Under the pieces are notes generated by a model. That model made no database searches. It was not told where the DNA came from and was given only the letters and a program-made list of their open reading frames with translations. Below are positions 33,059-41,950 of a DNA stretch of 64,000 nucleotides, one piece after another. Made by a program: the position numbers and the translations under genes. The first letter of the stretch is position 1. Each line of letters starts with the position of its first letter. Source of the DNA: Schlegelella_A sp036263655 (GTDB lineage: Bacteria; Pseudomonadota; Gammaproteobacteria; Burkholderiales; Burkholderiaceae_C); NCBI GenBank assembly GCA_036263655.1, contig DATAGP010000019.1, positions 62,001 through 126,000 of the forward strand, in the 5' to 3' direction.

Positions 33059-33667
33059 ATGAAACTCTATTACAGCCCCGGCGCCTGCTCGCTGTCGCCG
33101 CACATCGTCCTCATCGAGTCGGGCCTCGCCTTCGAGCCGGTGCTCGCCAGCACCAAGACGCACAAGCTCCAGGACGGCACCGACTACTACACGATCAACC
33201 CCAAGGGCTACGTGCCGCTGCTCGAGCTCGACAACGGCGAGCGCCTGACCGAAGGCCCGGCGATCGTCCAGTACATCGCCGACCAGGTGCCGGCGAAGGG
33301 GCTCGCGCCGGCGAACGGGACGATGGCGCGGTACCGCCTGCAGGAGTGGCTCAACTTCATCACCAGCGAGCTGCACAAGGGCGTCGGCGGCCTCTTCAAC
33401 GCGGCGATGCCGGAAGAGGCCAAGGCCTTGATGAAGGCCAAGGCCGCCGAGCGCTTCAAGTGGGTCGACTCGCAGCTCGAGGGGAAGAGCTACCTGATGG
33501 GCGATGCGTTCAGCGTCGCCGACGCCTACCTGTTCACGGTCACCAACTGGACGCGGCATGTCGGCATCGACATCTCGGCGCTGAAGAACCTCGGCGCCTT
33601 CCAGGCCCGCATGGCGGCGCGGCCCGCCGTACAGGCGGCGATGAAGGCCGAAGGCCTGCTCAAGTAG
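33059..33667 (+). CDS. Glutathione S-transferase, beta-class type
   Basis: This 202-residue GST begins MKLYYSPGACSLSPHIVLIE, with the beta-class cysteine at residue 10. The thioredoxin-like domain includes NPKGYVPLLEL and LTEGPAIVQYIAD. The all-helical C-terminal domain has YLMGDAFSVADAYLFTV, the conserved N-capping box. It conjugates glutathione to electrophiles or buffers oxidative stress. It is divergent from the pirin gene, and TAATGT at about 33026 is a weak -10 candidate. Confidence 0.95.
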   Translation: MKLYYSPGACSLSPHIVLIESGLAFEPVLASTKTHKLQDGTDYYTINPKGYVPLLELDNGERLTEGPAIVQYIADQVPAKGLAPANGTMARYRLQEWLNFITSELHKGVGGLFNAAMPEEAKALMKAKAAERFKWVDSQLEGKSYLMGDAFSVADAYLFTVTNWTRHVGIDISALKNLGAFQARMAARPAVQAAMKAEGLLK

Positions 33668-33686
33668 GACGAGAGTAGGACGAGAC

Positions 33687-34064
33687 ATGCGCGCCGCCTC
33701 GCTCGTGGCGATCGTGGCGATCGTCGCCGCGACGGCCGGCGCCGGGGCGGCGGCGTCGCCGCCCGGGCCGGGCCGCTACGAGGCCGTCCTCTGCGTCGCG
33801 ACGCAGTCCGGCGCCGCGCCGAGCTGCGGCAGCGTCGACGTCGAGCTGCGCAGCGGCGGACGGATGAGCGTGCGCGTGGCCGACATCGTCTATCAGCTGT
33901 CGCTCGGGCGCAGCCAGCTCGAGGTCGCGACCCTGCACGGCGCCATGCAGATCGACGAGTTCAACGCCCCGTACGAGTGGCAGGGCGAGACCTTGCGCTT
34001 CAACGATCTGGCCAAGGACGTGCGCTACGAAGTGCGCATCGGCACGCGCGTTCAGCCCAGGTGA
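33687..34064 (+). CDS. Small secreted hypothetical protein
   Basis: This 125-residue protein is not recognised. It has a likely signal peptide (MRAASLVAIVAIVAATAGAG, cleavage near AAA-S). The mature part is about 100 residues, beta-rich, with two cysteines (Cys36 and Cys47 by count) that could pair. It follows the GST gene by 19 nt behind an AGGACGAG motif and may be co-transcribed. Its last 13 nt overlap the 3' end of the convergent yejF-type gene. Confidence 0.7.
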   Translation: MRAASLVAIVAIVAATAGAGAAASPPGPGRYEAVLCVATQSGAAPSCGSVDVELRSGGRMSVRVADIVYQLSLGRSQLEVATLHGAMQIDEFNAPYEWQGETLRFNDLAKDVRYEVRIGTRVQPR

Positions 34065-35638
34065 GCCGCCGCCAGCAGGGCCTTCGTGTAGGGCTCGCGC
34101 GGTGATTCGAACAGCGCCTCCGCCTCCCCTTCCTCGACGATTTCGCCGTCCTTCATGACGAGCACGCGGTGCGACATCGCCCGCACGACGGCAAGGTCGT
34201 GGCTGATGAAGACATAGCTCATGCCGTAGCGGCGCTGCAGGTCGGCGAGCAGCGCCAGGACCTGGCGCTGCACCGAGACGTCGAGGGCCGACGTCGGCTC
34301 GTCGAGGACCAGCACCTCCGGACGCAGGATCACCGCCCGGGCGATCGCGATGCGCTGCCGCTGCCCGCCCGAGAACTCGTGCGGATAGCGCTCGAGCACG
34401 TCGGCCATGCCGTCGCCGGGGCCGAGGCCCACTTCCTCCAGCATGGTGACGACGAGCGCCTGACGCTCGGCCCGGCCGAGCTCCGGCCGGTGCAGGGCCA
34501 GCCCTTCGCCGACGATGCGGCCGACGCGCATGCGCGGGCTGAGCGAGCCGAACGGGTCCTGGAAAACGACCTGCATCCGGCGCCGCATCGCGCGCAGGAC
34601 GCCGGCGTCGGCGCCGTCGACGCGCTGCCCACCGAGGGCGACCTCGCCGGCGGCGATCGGCTGCAAGGCGAGCAGCGCCATGCCGAGCGTCGTCTTGCCC
34701 GAGCCCGACTCGCCGACGATGCCGAGCGTCTCGCCGCGGCGCAGCTCGAGCGTCGCGCGGCGCACGGCGTCGAAGCGCCGCTTGCGGAACCACGCGCCGG
34801 GCAGGCCGAAGCTGACGCGAACGTCACGGGCCTGGACCAGCAGCGGCGCATCGGCGGGCAGCGGCCGGACCTCGCGCACCGGGCGGCTCGCCAGCAGCCT
34901 TGTCGTGTATGCGTGCCGGGGCACGCCGAACACGTCGGCGGTGCGGCCGCTTTCGACCAGGCGGCCGCGTTCCATCACGCCGACGCGGTGCGTGAAGCGG
35001 CGCACCAGGTTCAGGTCGTGGGTGATGAAGAGGAGCGCCATGCCCATCTCGGCCTGCAAGGCGTCGAGCAGGGCCAGGATCTGCGCCTGGATCGTCACGT
35101 CGAGGGCCGTGGTCGGCTCGTCGGCGATGAGCAGCCGCGGCCGGCCGGCCAGGGCCATGGCGATCATCGCCCGCTGCCGCTGACCGCCGGAGAGCTGGTG
35201 CGGGTACGAGTCGACGCGCCGTTCCGGCTCGGGAATGCCGGTCGTCGCCAGGAGCTGCACGGCACGGGTCCGCGCGGCGCGGTGGCCGAGCCCCTCGTGC
35301 AGGCGCAGCACCTCGCCGATCTGCGCGCCCACCGTGTGCAGCGGGTTGAGCGCGGTCATCGGCTCCTGGAAGATCATGGCGATGCCGGCACCGCGCAGCG
35401 CCCGCATCTCGCGCTCGCCCTTCTGGCGCAGGTCGGCGCCCTCAAAGACGATGCGCCCGCTCGTCTCGGCGCCCTCGACCAGGCCGAGCACCGACAGCGC
35501 CGTGATCGATTTGCCCGAGCCCGACTCGCCGACGAGGGCGAACTTCTCGCCCGCCTCGATCGCGAACGACACGTCGTCGACGACGGCCGTGGCCCCGAAG
35601 CGGACCGTCAGGTGCTCGACCGAGAGCAGCGCCGGCAT
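34052..35638 (-). CDS. yejF: Dual-ATPase ABC transporter ATP-binding protein, YejF/DppDF-fusion type
   Basis: This 528-residue protein contains two complete ABC domains of the peptide/nickel class. The first has GESGSGKSITALS near 38, SYPHQLSGGQRQRAMIAM and LLIADEPTTALD. The second has GESGSGKTTLGMALL near 310, YPHEFSGGQRQRIAIARA and VLVLDEPTSALD. YejF energises uptake of small peptides such as microcin C in E. coli together with YejA, YejB and YejE. None of these partners is adjacent here: upstream is a thioredoxin lipoprotein gene 14 nt away. It is therefore an orphan ATPase in this window, possibly serving a permease encoded elsewhere. Confidence 0.92.
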   Translation of the reverse strand: MPALLSVEHLTVRFGATAVVDDVSFAIEAGEKFALVGESGSGKSITALSVLGLVEGAETSGRIVFEGADLRQKGEREMRALRGAGIAMIFQEPMTALNPLHTVGAQIGEVLRLHEGLGHRAARTRAVQLLATTGIPEPERRVDSYPHQLSGGQRQRAMIAMALAGRPRLLIADEPTTALDVTIQAQILALLDALQAEMGMALLFITHDLNLVRRFTHRVGVMERGRLVESGRTADVFGVPRHAYTTRLLASRPVREVRPLPADAPLLVQARDVRVSFGLPGAWFRKRRFDAVRRATLELRRGETLGIVGESGSGKTTLGMALLALQPIAAGEVALGGQRVDGADAGVLRAMRRRMQVVFQDPFGSLSPRMRVGRIVGEGLALHRPELGRAERQALVVTMLEEVGLGPGDGMADVLERYPHEFSGGQRQRIAIARAVILRPEVLVLDEPTSALDVSVQRQVLALLADLQRRYGMSYVFISHDLAVVRAMSHRVLVMKDGEIVEEGEAEALFESPREPYTKALLAAAHLG

Positions 35639-35652
35639 CGACGCGCGTCGGC

Positions 35653-37383
35653 TCAGGCGCTCGGCTTGGCCGCCGGGGCGAGCAGTCCGGTGCAGGTCGC
35701 CCGCTCGGCGTCGCTGCGGCCCGGCGCGGCGCAGATCGCGTCGAGCTTCTTCTGCAGTCGCGACAGCACCGCGCCGTGCACGCCGCCCTGGTTCCACGCC
35801 TGCAGGCGCGTGCCGATGCGCTGCAGCGAGCGGGCGCTGCGCTCGTAGAAGGCGTCGGGCTGGCTCGCGGCCTCGTCGAGCAGGCGGTGGCCCATGGCCT
35901 CGATCGCGCCCTCGTCGCCCGGCGTCATCTCGATCAGGGCGTTGAGGTAGCTGGCGCCCCATTGCAATCGGGTCGACGGCCCTTCGCTCTTCTCGAACGC
36001 ATCGCGGTACCAGCGCAAGGCGCCGACGGTGTCGCCGCGCTTCTTCGCGTTGCTGGCGAGCCCCGACATCAGGTAGTAGGGCGAATGGCTCCGCGCGAGG
36101 TTGGCCTTCAGCAAGGCATCGGACTCGTCACCCAGGCCGGCGCGCTCGAGCAGGTAGGCGGCCGCCGGGATGACGGCCATGCGCTCGTAGCCGTCGGCGA
36201 TCTCGCGGTCGGCGCGCGCTGCCTGCTCGCGCACCTCGGCGACGAGCGCGGGCGGGAGGGGCGGCGCCGCCGCCTTCGCCGCGCTCGGCCCCGATGCCTC
36301 GGCGCGGCTGTCGATGCGCGCAAGGTCGACCTGGGCGATGACCGCCTGCATGCGGTCGGCGCGCGACAGCGTCGCGTCGCCCTGCAGCCGCTTCAGCGCC
36401 TGCTCGAACGCGGCCACGAGCGTTGCGCGCTCGGGCGTCCCGGGCTTGCTCAGGGCACGCACGATCTCGGCCGCCGCGGAGGTCAGGGTGTCGGTCTGCT
36501 GGCGCGCCCGCGGCGGGTCGGCGAGGAGCGCGAGGGTGGCCGCGCGAACCACGGGGTCGGCGCGGGCCGGGTTCTTCTCGTCGGCCGCGGCGAGCGCCTT
36601 CAGGCGCAGCCGCATCGCCGTATCCGGCGGGTCGTCGGGGCAGGTGTCGGCGAGCCGGGCGAGCGTCGCCGGCACGCGGTCCTTGGGAACGACCTGCTGC
36701 TCGTCGGTCTCCCACGAGTAGAAGGCGAGCAGGCGCCAGTCGTTGGCGCTCATGCCGGCGCCGCCCGCGAGCGCGTGCGCCAGCACCGTCTTCACCGGAC
36801 GCGCGGCATTCATGCCGAGCGTCAGCAGCTGCGTGTAGCGGGCCGGATCGGCCTCGCCGGGCAGGCGCGTCAGCTCCTGCCCGTGGGGGCTGAAGAGCAC
36901 CAGCGTCGGGTAGCCGCTGACGCGGAAGCGCGCCCCGACCTTCTGCGCGCCCGGGACGTCCCCGTCGACGTAGACCGGCACGAACGCGCGCGTGCGCTCG
37001 ATGAAGTCCTGGCGGTTGAAGAGCGTCGCCTGGACCTGGTTGCACGGCGGGCACCACTTGGCGCCCCAGTAGACGAACACCGGCTTGTTCTCGGCGCGCG
37101 CGACGGCGAAGGCGGCGTCGATCTGCGCGTCGCTGGCGGCCGCCCGCCAGGCGATGCCGCCGTCCTTGGCCGGCTTGGCATCTGCGGGCGCCGCCGCAGC
37201 CGACTCGGAAGGCGCCCCCGGTGCCGCCTCGTCGCCTCGCCCGCACCCGGCCAGGGCCGCGCCCACGATCAGCGCCAGCAGCGCCGCAGGCGTCGATCCT
37301 CGGCCGCGGCCGACTGCGGCGCTTCGGACCGGGCGACGAGCGAAAGCGGTCTTCATCAGCGGACGTGTCGTTTCGAGCGTCAT
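35653..37383 (-). CDS. Large thioredoxin-fold lipoprotein
   Basis: This 576-residue protein carries a signal peptide with lipobox LAGC (Cys47) and a thioredoxin domain with VYWGAKWCPPCNQVQ near 110 and SGYPTLVLF with the cis-Pro. The long C-terminal region (about 230-576) is helical and repeat-like, for example MLERAGLGDESDALLKANLARS, and resembles tetratricopeptide-type repeats. It would act as a periplasmic disulfide reductase with a scaffold domain. An internal Met at 37356 is an alternative start, because the first nine residues are not part of the signal. It lies 14 nt upstream of the yejF-type gene. Confidence 0.85.
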   Translation of the reverse strand: MTLETTRPLMKTAFARRPVRSAAVGRGRGSTPAALLALIVGAALAGCGRGDEAAPGAPSESAAAAPADAKPAKDGGIAWRAAASDAQIDAAFAVARAENKPVFVYWGAKWCPPCNQVQATLFNRQDFIERTRAFVPVYVDGDVPGAQKVGARFRVSGYPTLVLFSPHGQELTRLPGEADPARYTQLLTLGMNAARPVKTVLAHALAGGAGMSANDWRLLAFYSWETDEQQVVPKDRVPATLARLADTCPDDPPDTAMRLRLKALAAADEKNPARADPVVRAATLALLADPPRARQQTDTLTSAAAEIVRALSKPGTPERATLVAAFEQALKRLQGDATLSRADRMQAVIAQVDLARIDSRAEASGPSAAKAAAPPLPPALVAEVREQAARADREIADGYERMAVIPAAAYLLERAGLGDESDALLKANLARSHSPYYLMSGLASNAKKRGDTVGALRWYRDAFEKSEGPSTRLQWGASYLNALIEMTPGDEGAIEAMGHRLLDEAASQPDAFYERSARSLQRIGTRLQAWNQGGVHGAVLSRLQKKLDAICAAPGRSDAERATCTGLLAPAAKPSA

Positions 37384-37413
37384 CGTGTCACCTCGGCCGC
37401 CATCATGAACCGA

Positions 37414-38382
37414 TCAGTCGACGGGTGCGGGCGCCTCGCGCACCGGATCCCGCTCGCTCGAGGTGAATTGCGCAAGCGCGACGCCGGCGAGGGTGATCGC
37501 CGCACCGGCGATCTTGATGAGCGAGTAGCGCTCGCCGGTCAGGCCCCAGGCGACGAGACCGGCGACCGGCGGCATGAGGTACATCAGGGGCGCGGTCCGG
37601 GCGACGCCACGCACCGCGTTGATCCAGCCCCAGACCAGCCAGCCGACGAAGGCGGAGACGATGACGGCGTAGAAGGTGCCGGCCCAGATCGCCGGGCCGA
37701 CCTCGCGCCACTGCACGGCCAGGCCGGCGGGCAGGCTGAGGGCGACGACGGGCAGGCTGCCGAACAGCACCGCGTAGGCCATCACCGTGACGCCGCCGAG
37801 GCGCTCGATGTAGGGCTTCGAGGCGACGGTGTAGTACGAGAAGAAGGAGGCGGCGACGAGGAGCACCAGGTCGCCGGCGCTGGCCTGCCAGTGGCCGCCG
37901 AACAGCTTGTCGGAGAGGAAGGTGACGACACCGCTGCAGGCGACGCCGACGCCGGCGATCTGCCCGCGCGTCAGCTTCTCGAGGCCGTGCCAGTGCAGGA
38001 TGAGGAGGGTGAAGACCGGGCCGCAGGCGAGGATCAGGGAGCTCGAGAAGGCGGTCGACCAATGGATGCCGTAGGTCACCATGCCGACGTGCAGCAGGTG
38101 GCCGACGAGGCCGAGCCGGAGCAGCGCGAACGCGTCGGCGCGCGACAGCCGCGGCCAATGGCGGCCGAAGCGCGCGAACAGCAGCACCGCCGCCGCGACC
38201 GGCATGATCAGGTAGCGCACGAATAGGAAGCCGCCGGGCGAGAGCGCCTCGAAGACGGCCTTCTGCACCGAGAAGTTGGCGCCCCAGACGAGGATCAGGA
38301 CGAGCGCGGCGACCAGCGCCTGGCGCGATCGGTCGATCGCCACGCCCGAGGCGGGACTTCCGGCCGAAGCCGCGATGGGCAT
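37414..38382 (-). CDS. EamA/DMT family transporter
   Basis: This 322-residue inner-membrane protein has about ten hydrophobic helices in two EamA repeats. The first begins AALVLILVWGANFSVQKA and the second ASFFSYYTVASKPYIERLGG. Members export amino acids, nucleosides or other metabolites; the substrate cannot be deduced. The start ATG at 38382 lies one base after the stop of the MmcB-like gene, so the two are probably co-transcribed. Confidence 0.93.
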   Translation of the reverse strand: MPIAASAGSPASGVAIDRSRQALVAALVLILVWGANFSVQKAVFEALSPGGFLFVRYLIMPVAAAVLLFARFGRHWPRLSRADAFALLRLGLVGHLLHVGMVTYGIHWSTAFSSSLILACGPVFTLLILHWHGLEKLTRGQIAGVGVACSGVVTFLSDKLFGGHWQASAGDLVLLVAASFFSYYTVASKPYIERLGGVTVMAYAVLFGSLPVVALSLPAGLAVQWREVGPAIWAGTFYAVIVSAFVGWLVWGWINAVRGVARTAPLMYLMPPVAGLVAWGLTGERYSLIKIAGAAITLAGVALAQFTSSERDPVREAPAPVD

Positions 38383-38383
38383 C

Positions 38384-39124
38384 TCAGGCCCGCCCGTCGT
38401 CGCCGAGCGAGGCCTGCGCGTCGTCGAGCCGCCAGCCGTCCACCGGTGTGGCGCGGGCCAGCGCCATCCACAGCGCGAAGCTCATGCGCACCGGCCGGCG
38501 CGGCGCCGGGCGCGCGACCGCCAGGCGATCGTCGCCGGCGACGAGCACGCCGCACTCGGACGGGATCTCTTCCGGCCGGGCGATGCCCTCGCGGATCACG
38601 TACCAGCACTCGCCGCCGAGCTGCAGGTAGGCCGCCCGCTTGGCGCCGCGACGAAGGTCGGCGAGCAGGTCGGAGCGCTGCACCTTCACCTCGTGGACGA
38701 TCGGCGCGACGTAGGCCTCGACCGTGGTGTGCCGGATCGAGAACACGTCCGGCATGGCCATCACCCAGCCCGACTCGACCCTGGCCCGCACCGCGAGGCC
38801 GCGCCAGGCCAGGCGTCCGGCGCGCGTCATCTCGCGCGCCACGCGCTCGACCAGCAGCTCGTGCGCGTCGCGGCGAGCGCGGTTGCGCCCGAGCGTCTCG
38901 GCGAGCACGGCGACGCCGGCGTCGGTGAGGCGGATGGTCTCGTGCCCCAGCGGCCCGCGCTCGCGCGCGAGAAGGCCGGCGGCGAGCAGCTCGATCTCGA
39001 TGCCGTCCTGGCACGGCCAGCCGGCAGAGCGATAGACCTCGCGCAGGCGACGCCGGTGGACGATGCCGAGCGTGACGGTGAAGCCGGGATGCAGGCTGGC
39101 AGGCGGAGGTGAAGCGTCGAGCAT
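38384..39124 (-). CDS. Winged-helix plus MmcB-like PD-(D/E)XK domain protein
   Basis: This 246-residue protein is conserved but not named. The N-terminal part (VTLGIVHRRRLREVYRSAGW ... IRLTDAGVAVLAE) looks like a winged helix. The C-terminal part has Asp126 in MPDVFS and Glu145-Val-Lys147 in HEVKVQRSDLLADL, then YLQLGGECWYVI. This spacing resembles MmcB-type DNA-repair nucleases (Asp, E-x-K, then an aromatic-rich strand). A nuclease or DNA-repair role is an inference from this pattern. It is immediately upstream of an EamA transporter with no functional link visible. Confidence 0.65.
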   Translation of the reverse strand: MLDASPPPASLHPGFTVTLGIVHRRRLREVYRSAGWPCQDGIEIELLAAGLLARERGPLGHETIRLTDAGVAVLAETLGRNRARRDAHELLVERVAREMTRAGRLAWRGLAVRARVESGWVMAMPDVFSIRHTTVEAYVAPIVHEVKVQRSDLLADLRRGAKRAAYLQLGGECWYVIREGIARPEEIPSECGVLVAGDDRLAVARPAPRRPVRMSFALWMALARATPVDGWRLDDAQASLGDDGRA

Positions 39125-39223
39125 GGCAGGTGCGCGCCTGCGGCGCCGGGGGAGCCCTGCAACCATAACCGAACCTTTTGCGCAGTTAGGATTCGAAGCC
39201 CATCCCGACGAGGAACCCACGCG

Positions 39224-40363
39224 ATGACGACCTCCCGCCGCTTCCTGACCACTCGCCGCGCCGCCTTCGCCATGCTCGCGGCGATGCTCGGCCTGGCCAT
39301 CGCACCGGCTGCGCTCGGGCAGCCGGCCTCCAAGGTGCTGAACGTCTACAACTGGTCCGACTACATCGCCGACGACACCATCAAGAACTTCGAGAAAGAG
39401 ACCGGCATCAAGGTCAACTACGACAACTACGACAGCAACGAGACCCTGATGGCGAAGCTCATCGCCGGCAACACCGGCTATGACATCGTCGTCCCAGGTG
39501 CCCACTTCGCGAAGACGCAGATCGAGAGCGGCCTGCTGCAGAAGCTCGATCGCAGCAAGCTCACCAACTGGAACAACCTCGACCCCGAGCTCCTGAAGCA
39601 GCTGGCCAAGGTCGACCCCGGCAACCAGTACCTCGTCGACTGGCTGTGGGGCTACGTGACGGTCGGCATCAACGCGCCGAAGGTGAAGGCGGCGCTCGGC
39701 GACCTGCCGATGCCCGAGAACGCGTGGAGCCTGATCTTCGACCCGAAGTACGCCGCGCGCCTGAAGTCCTGCGGCGTCAACTTCCTCGACTCGGCGTCCG
39801 AGGTGCTGCCGGTCGCCATGCTGTACGTCGGCAAGCCGGCGTACAGCACCCAGGCGGCCGACTACGACGCCGCGGCCAAGATGCTGCAGCAGGTCCGCCC
39901 GTACGTGACCCGCTTCTCCTCGTCGGGCTACATCAACGACCTGGCCGGCGGCTCGCTCTGCGCCGTGATGGGCTACTCGGGAGACATCAACATCGCCCGG
40001 GCGCGGGCGCTGCAGGCCAACCCCAAGCAGCCGGCCGCCATCGAGGCGCTGGTGCCGAAGGGCGGCGCGACGCTCTTCTTCGACTCGATGGCGATCCCGA
40101 AGGACGCCAAGAACGTCGCCAACGCGCACCTCTTCATCAACTACATCCTGCGCCCCGAGGTGGCGGCGTCGCTGACCAACAAGGTCTTCTACGCCAACCC
40201 GAACCTCGCCTCGCTGAAGTTCGTGAAGAAGGAGGTCGCCGAGAACAAGACGATCTTCCTGCCGCCCGCGGACCTGGCGCGAATGACGGCGCCCGATGCC
40301 GTGCCGCAGCCGATCCGGCGCGTGCAGACGCGCATCTTCACGAACTTTAAGGCGGGCAAGTAG
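39224..40363 (+). CDS. Polyamine ABC transporter periplasmic substrate-binding protein (PotF/SpuD type)
   Basis: This 379-residue periplasmic protein has a signal peptide (RRAAFAMLAAMLGLAIAPAALG). The mature N-terminus KVLNVYNWSDYIADDTIKNFEKETG is typical of putrescine/spermidine-binding proteins, and TGYDIVVPG, VMGYSGDINIARARA and ANAHLFINYIL are also conserved. No potGHI genes follow, so the transporter partners must be encoded elsewhere. The upstream gap of 99 bp holds a weak AT-containing stretch (TTAGGATTCG), and the stop is 21 nt from the convergent DUF427 gene. Confidence 0.94.
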   Translation: MTTSRRFLTTRRAAFAMLAAMLGLAIAPAALGQPASKVLNVYNWSDYIADDTIKNFEKETGIKVNYDNYDSNETLMAKLIAGNTGYDIVVPGAHFAKTQIESGLLQKLDRSKLTNWNNLDPELLKQLAKVDPGNQYLVDWLWGYVTVGINAPKVKAALGDLPMPENAWSLIFDPKYAARLKSCGVNFLDSASEVLPVAMLYVGKPAYSTQAADYDAAAKMLQQVRPYVTRFSSSGYINDLAGGSLCAVMGYSGDINIARARALQANPKQPAAIEALVPKGGATLFFDSMAIPKDAKNVANAHLFINYILRPEVAASLTNKVFYANPNLASLKFVKKEVAENKTIFLPPADLARMTAPDAVPQPIRRVQTRIFTNFKAGK

Positions 40364-40384
40364 GGGCCGTCCGGAAGAGCCGGA

Positions 40385-40663
40385 TCAGCTGACCTGGACG
40401 CCTTTCCAGAACGCCACGCGGCCCTTGATCTCCTTGGCCGCCTCGCTGGGCTCGGGGTAGTACCAGACCGCGTTCTCGTTCATCTTGCCGTCGACGATCA
40501 GGCTGTAGTAGTGCGCCTGGCCCTTCCACGGGCAGCTCGAACGGTGGTTGCTGAAGGTCACGAGGTCGCGGCGCAGCGACGACTCGGGGAAGTAGTGGTT
40601 GCCCTCGACGATCACGGTGTCGTCGCTCTCGGCGATCGTGGCGCCGTTCCAGGTGGCTTTCAT
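40385..40663 (-). CDS. DUF427 domain protein
   Basis: This 92-residue protein is a complete DUF427 unit: MKATWNGATIAESDDTVIVEGNHYFP, CPWKGQAHYYSL and NAVWYYPEPSEAAKEIKGRVAFWKGV. The family is a small beta-fold of unknown function that conserves the Cys-Pro-Trp-Lys-Gly motif. It sits alone between the polyamine-binding protein and a PHB-depolymerase-type esterase. Confidence 0.92.
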   Translation of the reverse strand: MKATWNGATIAESDDTVIVEGNHYFPESSLRRDLVTFSNHRSSCPWKGQAHYYSLIVDGKMNENAVWYYPEPSEAAKEIKGRVAFWKGVQVS

Positions 40664-40728
40664 CGTGCTCTCCAGCAAAGCAAAGGGCGGCATCCTAGCC
40701 GCCGCTCGCCGCCGCTCGCCGGCCTCGG

Positions 40729-40757
40729 CTGACGTAGGTTTCTGCCTAGGGTATACC
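40729..40757 (+). promoter_or_regulatory. Sigma-70-type promoter for the esterase gene
   Basis: CTGACG at 40729-40734 and TATACC at 40752-40757 are separated by 17 bp, matching -35 and -10 spacing. Transcription would start near 40764, 25 nt before the TTG start of the esterase. Confidence 0.5.
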
Positions 40758-40788
40758 CTCAGGCACTTGTCCATGGCAAAGGTTCGCC

Positions 40789-41871
40789 TTGAGCTCATTC
40801 CTGAAGAAGATCGTGGAGGCGGCCCGCCTGACCGGCCGCGGCCACCTGGCCGACGCCACCGCCGCGATCCAGCGCGCCCTGCACGCCGAGCGCGAGGAGG
40901 GAGGCGCAGCGCCGCCGGCGGCCGCCGCGGCCACCGTCGTGGCCGACGGCCCGGTGGTTCTCGACGGCCTCGTCCGGGAGGCCCCCGAAACGCCGGCCGC
41001 CGACGCCCCCGTCGACCCGCCGCGCGCCCGCTTCACCGCCAGCACGTTCACCGCGGCCAGCGGCACGCGCGCCTTCAAGCTGTTCCAGCCGGCCGGGGTC
41101 GAGGGCTCGCCCCTGCCGCTCGTCGTCATGCTGCACGGATGCACCCAGGATCCGGACGACTTCGCCGCCGGCACGCGCATGAACGAGCTGGCCCAGGAGC
41201 GCGGCTTCTATGTCCTCTATCCGCAGCAGGCCGCGCGCTCGAACTCGCACAAGTGCTGGAACTGGTTCGTGCCCGGCGACCAGCGCCGCGGCGCCGGCGA
41301 GCCGGCCCTGCTCGCGGGGATGACGCGCCACGTCATGCAGACGCACCCGATTGATCCGGCCCGCGTCTACGTCGCCGGGCTGTCGGCGGGCGGCGCGATG
41401 GCGGCCATCCTGGCCCGCGAGTACCCGGACCTGTTCGCCGCCGCCGGCATCCACTCCGGGCTGCCGGCGGGTGCCGCGCGCGATGTCGGCTCGGCGTTCA
41501 AGGTCATGAAGTCCGGGGCGCCGGCGGCGCCCACGCGCAGCGCTCCCCTGGTCGTGTTCCACGGCGATGCCGACGACACGGTCGCCTCCCGCAACGGCGA
41601 TGCGCTGATCGAATCGGTGCTCGCGGCCCTGCCGCGCTGCGCCCGGACCGACGGCGCCGGGACGGCCGGCGGGCGCAGCTTCCGGCATACGTCGTGGCGC
41701 GCCGCCGATGCGCCGGTCCACGCGCCCAGCCTTGCCGAGCAGTGGAGCATCGCTGGTGCCGGTCACGCCTGGTCCGGCGGCTCGGCGTCGGGCTCGTACG
41801 CCGAGGCGGCCGGCCCCGACGCCTCGCGCGAGATGCTGCGCTTTTTCCTGGAGCACCCGCGCGCGGTCTGA
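40789..41871 (+). CDS. PHB depolymerase family esterase (LpqC type)
   Basis: This 360-residue alpha/beta hydrolase shows LPLVVMLHGCTQDPDDFAAGTRMN, YPQQAARSNSHKCWNWF and the lipase box VAGLSAGGAMAAILAREYPDLFAA. HGDADDTVASRNGD and the late His in IAGAGHAWSGG complete the triad. Members hydrolyse polyhydroxyalkanoate oligomers or act as feruloyl/acetyl esterases. No signal peptide is visible, only an amphipathic N-terminus (SSFLKKIVEAARL). The TTG at 40789 was chosen because AAAGG lies 7 nt upstream; the ATG at 40773 is in another frame. Confidence 0.9.
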   Translation: MSSFLKKIVEAARLTGRGHLADATAAIQRALHAEREEGGAAPPAAAAATVVADGPVVLDGLVREAPETPAADAPVDPPRARFTASTFTAASGTRAFKLFQPAGVEGSPLPLVVMLHGCTQDPDDFAAGTRMNELAQERGFYVLYPQQAARSNSHKCWNWFVPGDQRRGAGEPALLAGMTRHVMQTHPIDPARVYVAGLSAGGAMAAILAREYPDLFAAAGIHSGLPAGAARDVGSAFKVMKSGAPAAPTRSAPLVVFHGDADDTVASRNGDALIESVLAALPRCARTDGAGTAGGRSFRHTSWRAADAPVHAPSLAEQWSIAGAGHAWSGGSASGSYAEAAGPDASREMLRFFLEHPRAV

Positions 41872-41902
41872 GGCGGCGCATCGGCCAATCGGGCATCGGC
41901 GA

Positions 41903-41940
41903 TACATCGAACGATTGATCTAGTTCAATCGTTTGATGTA
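41903..41940. promoter_or_regulatory. Palindromic operator of the TetR/CecR-type regulator
   Basis: A 16-bp inverted repeat (left arm TACATCGAACGATTGA, 15 of 16 positions complementary to the right arm at 41925-41940) with a 6-bp spacer ends 11 nt before the regulator start. The position and symmetry suggest autoregulation by the TetR protein and control of the RND operon behind it. Confidence 0.75.
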
Positions 41941-41950
41941 GCATCTCGGC

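Noticed and set aside
40773..40788. ATG at 40773 as the start of the PHB-depolymerase-type esterase
   Set aside because: It is in a different frame from the hydrolase; the TTG at 40789 with AAAGG 7 nt upstream is in frame.
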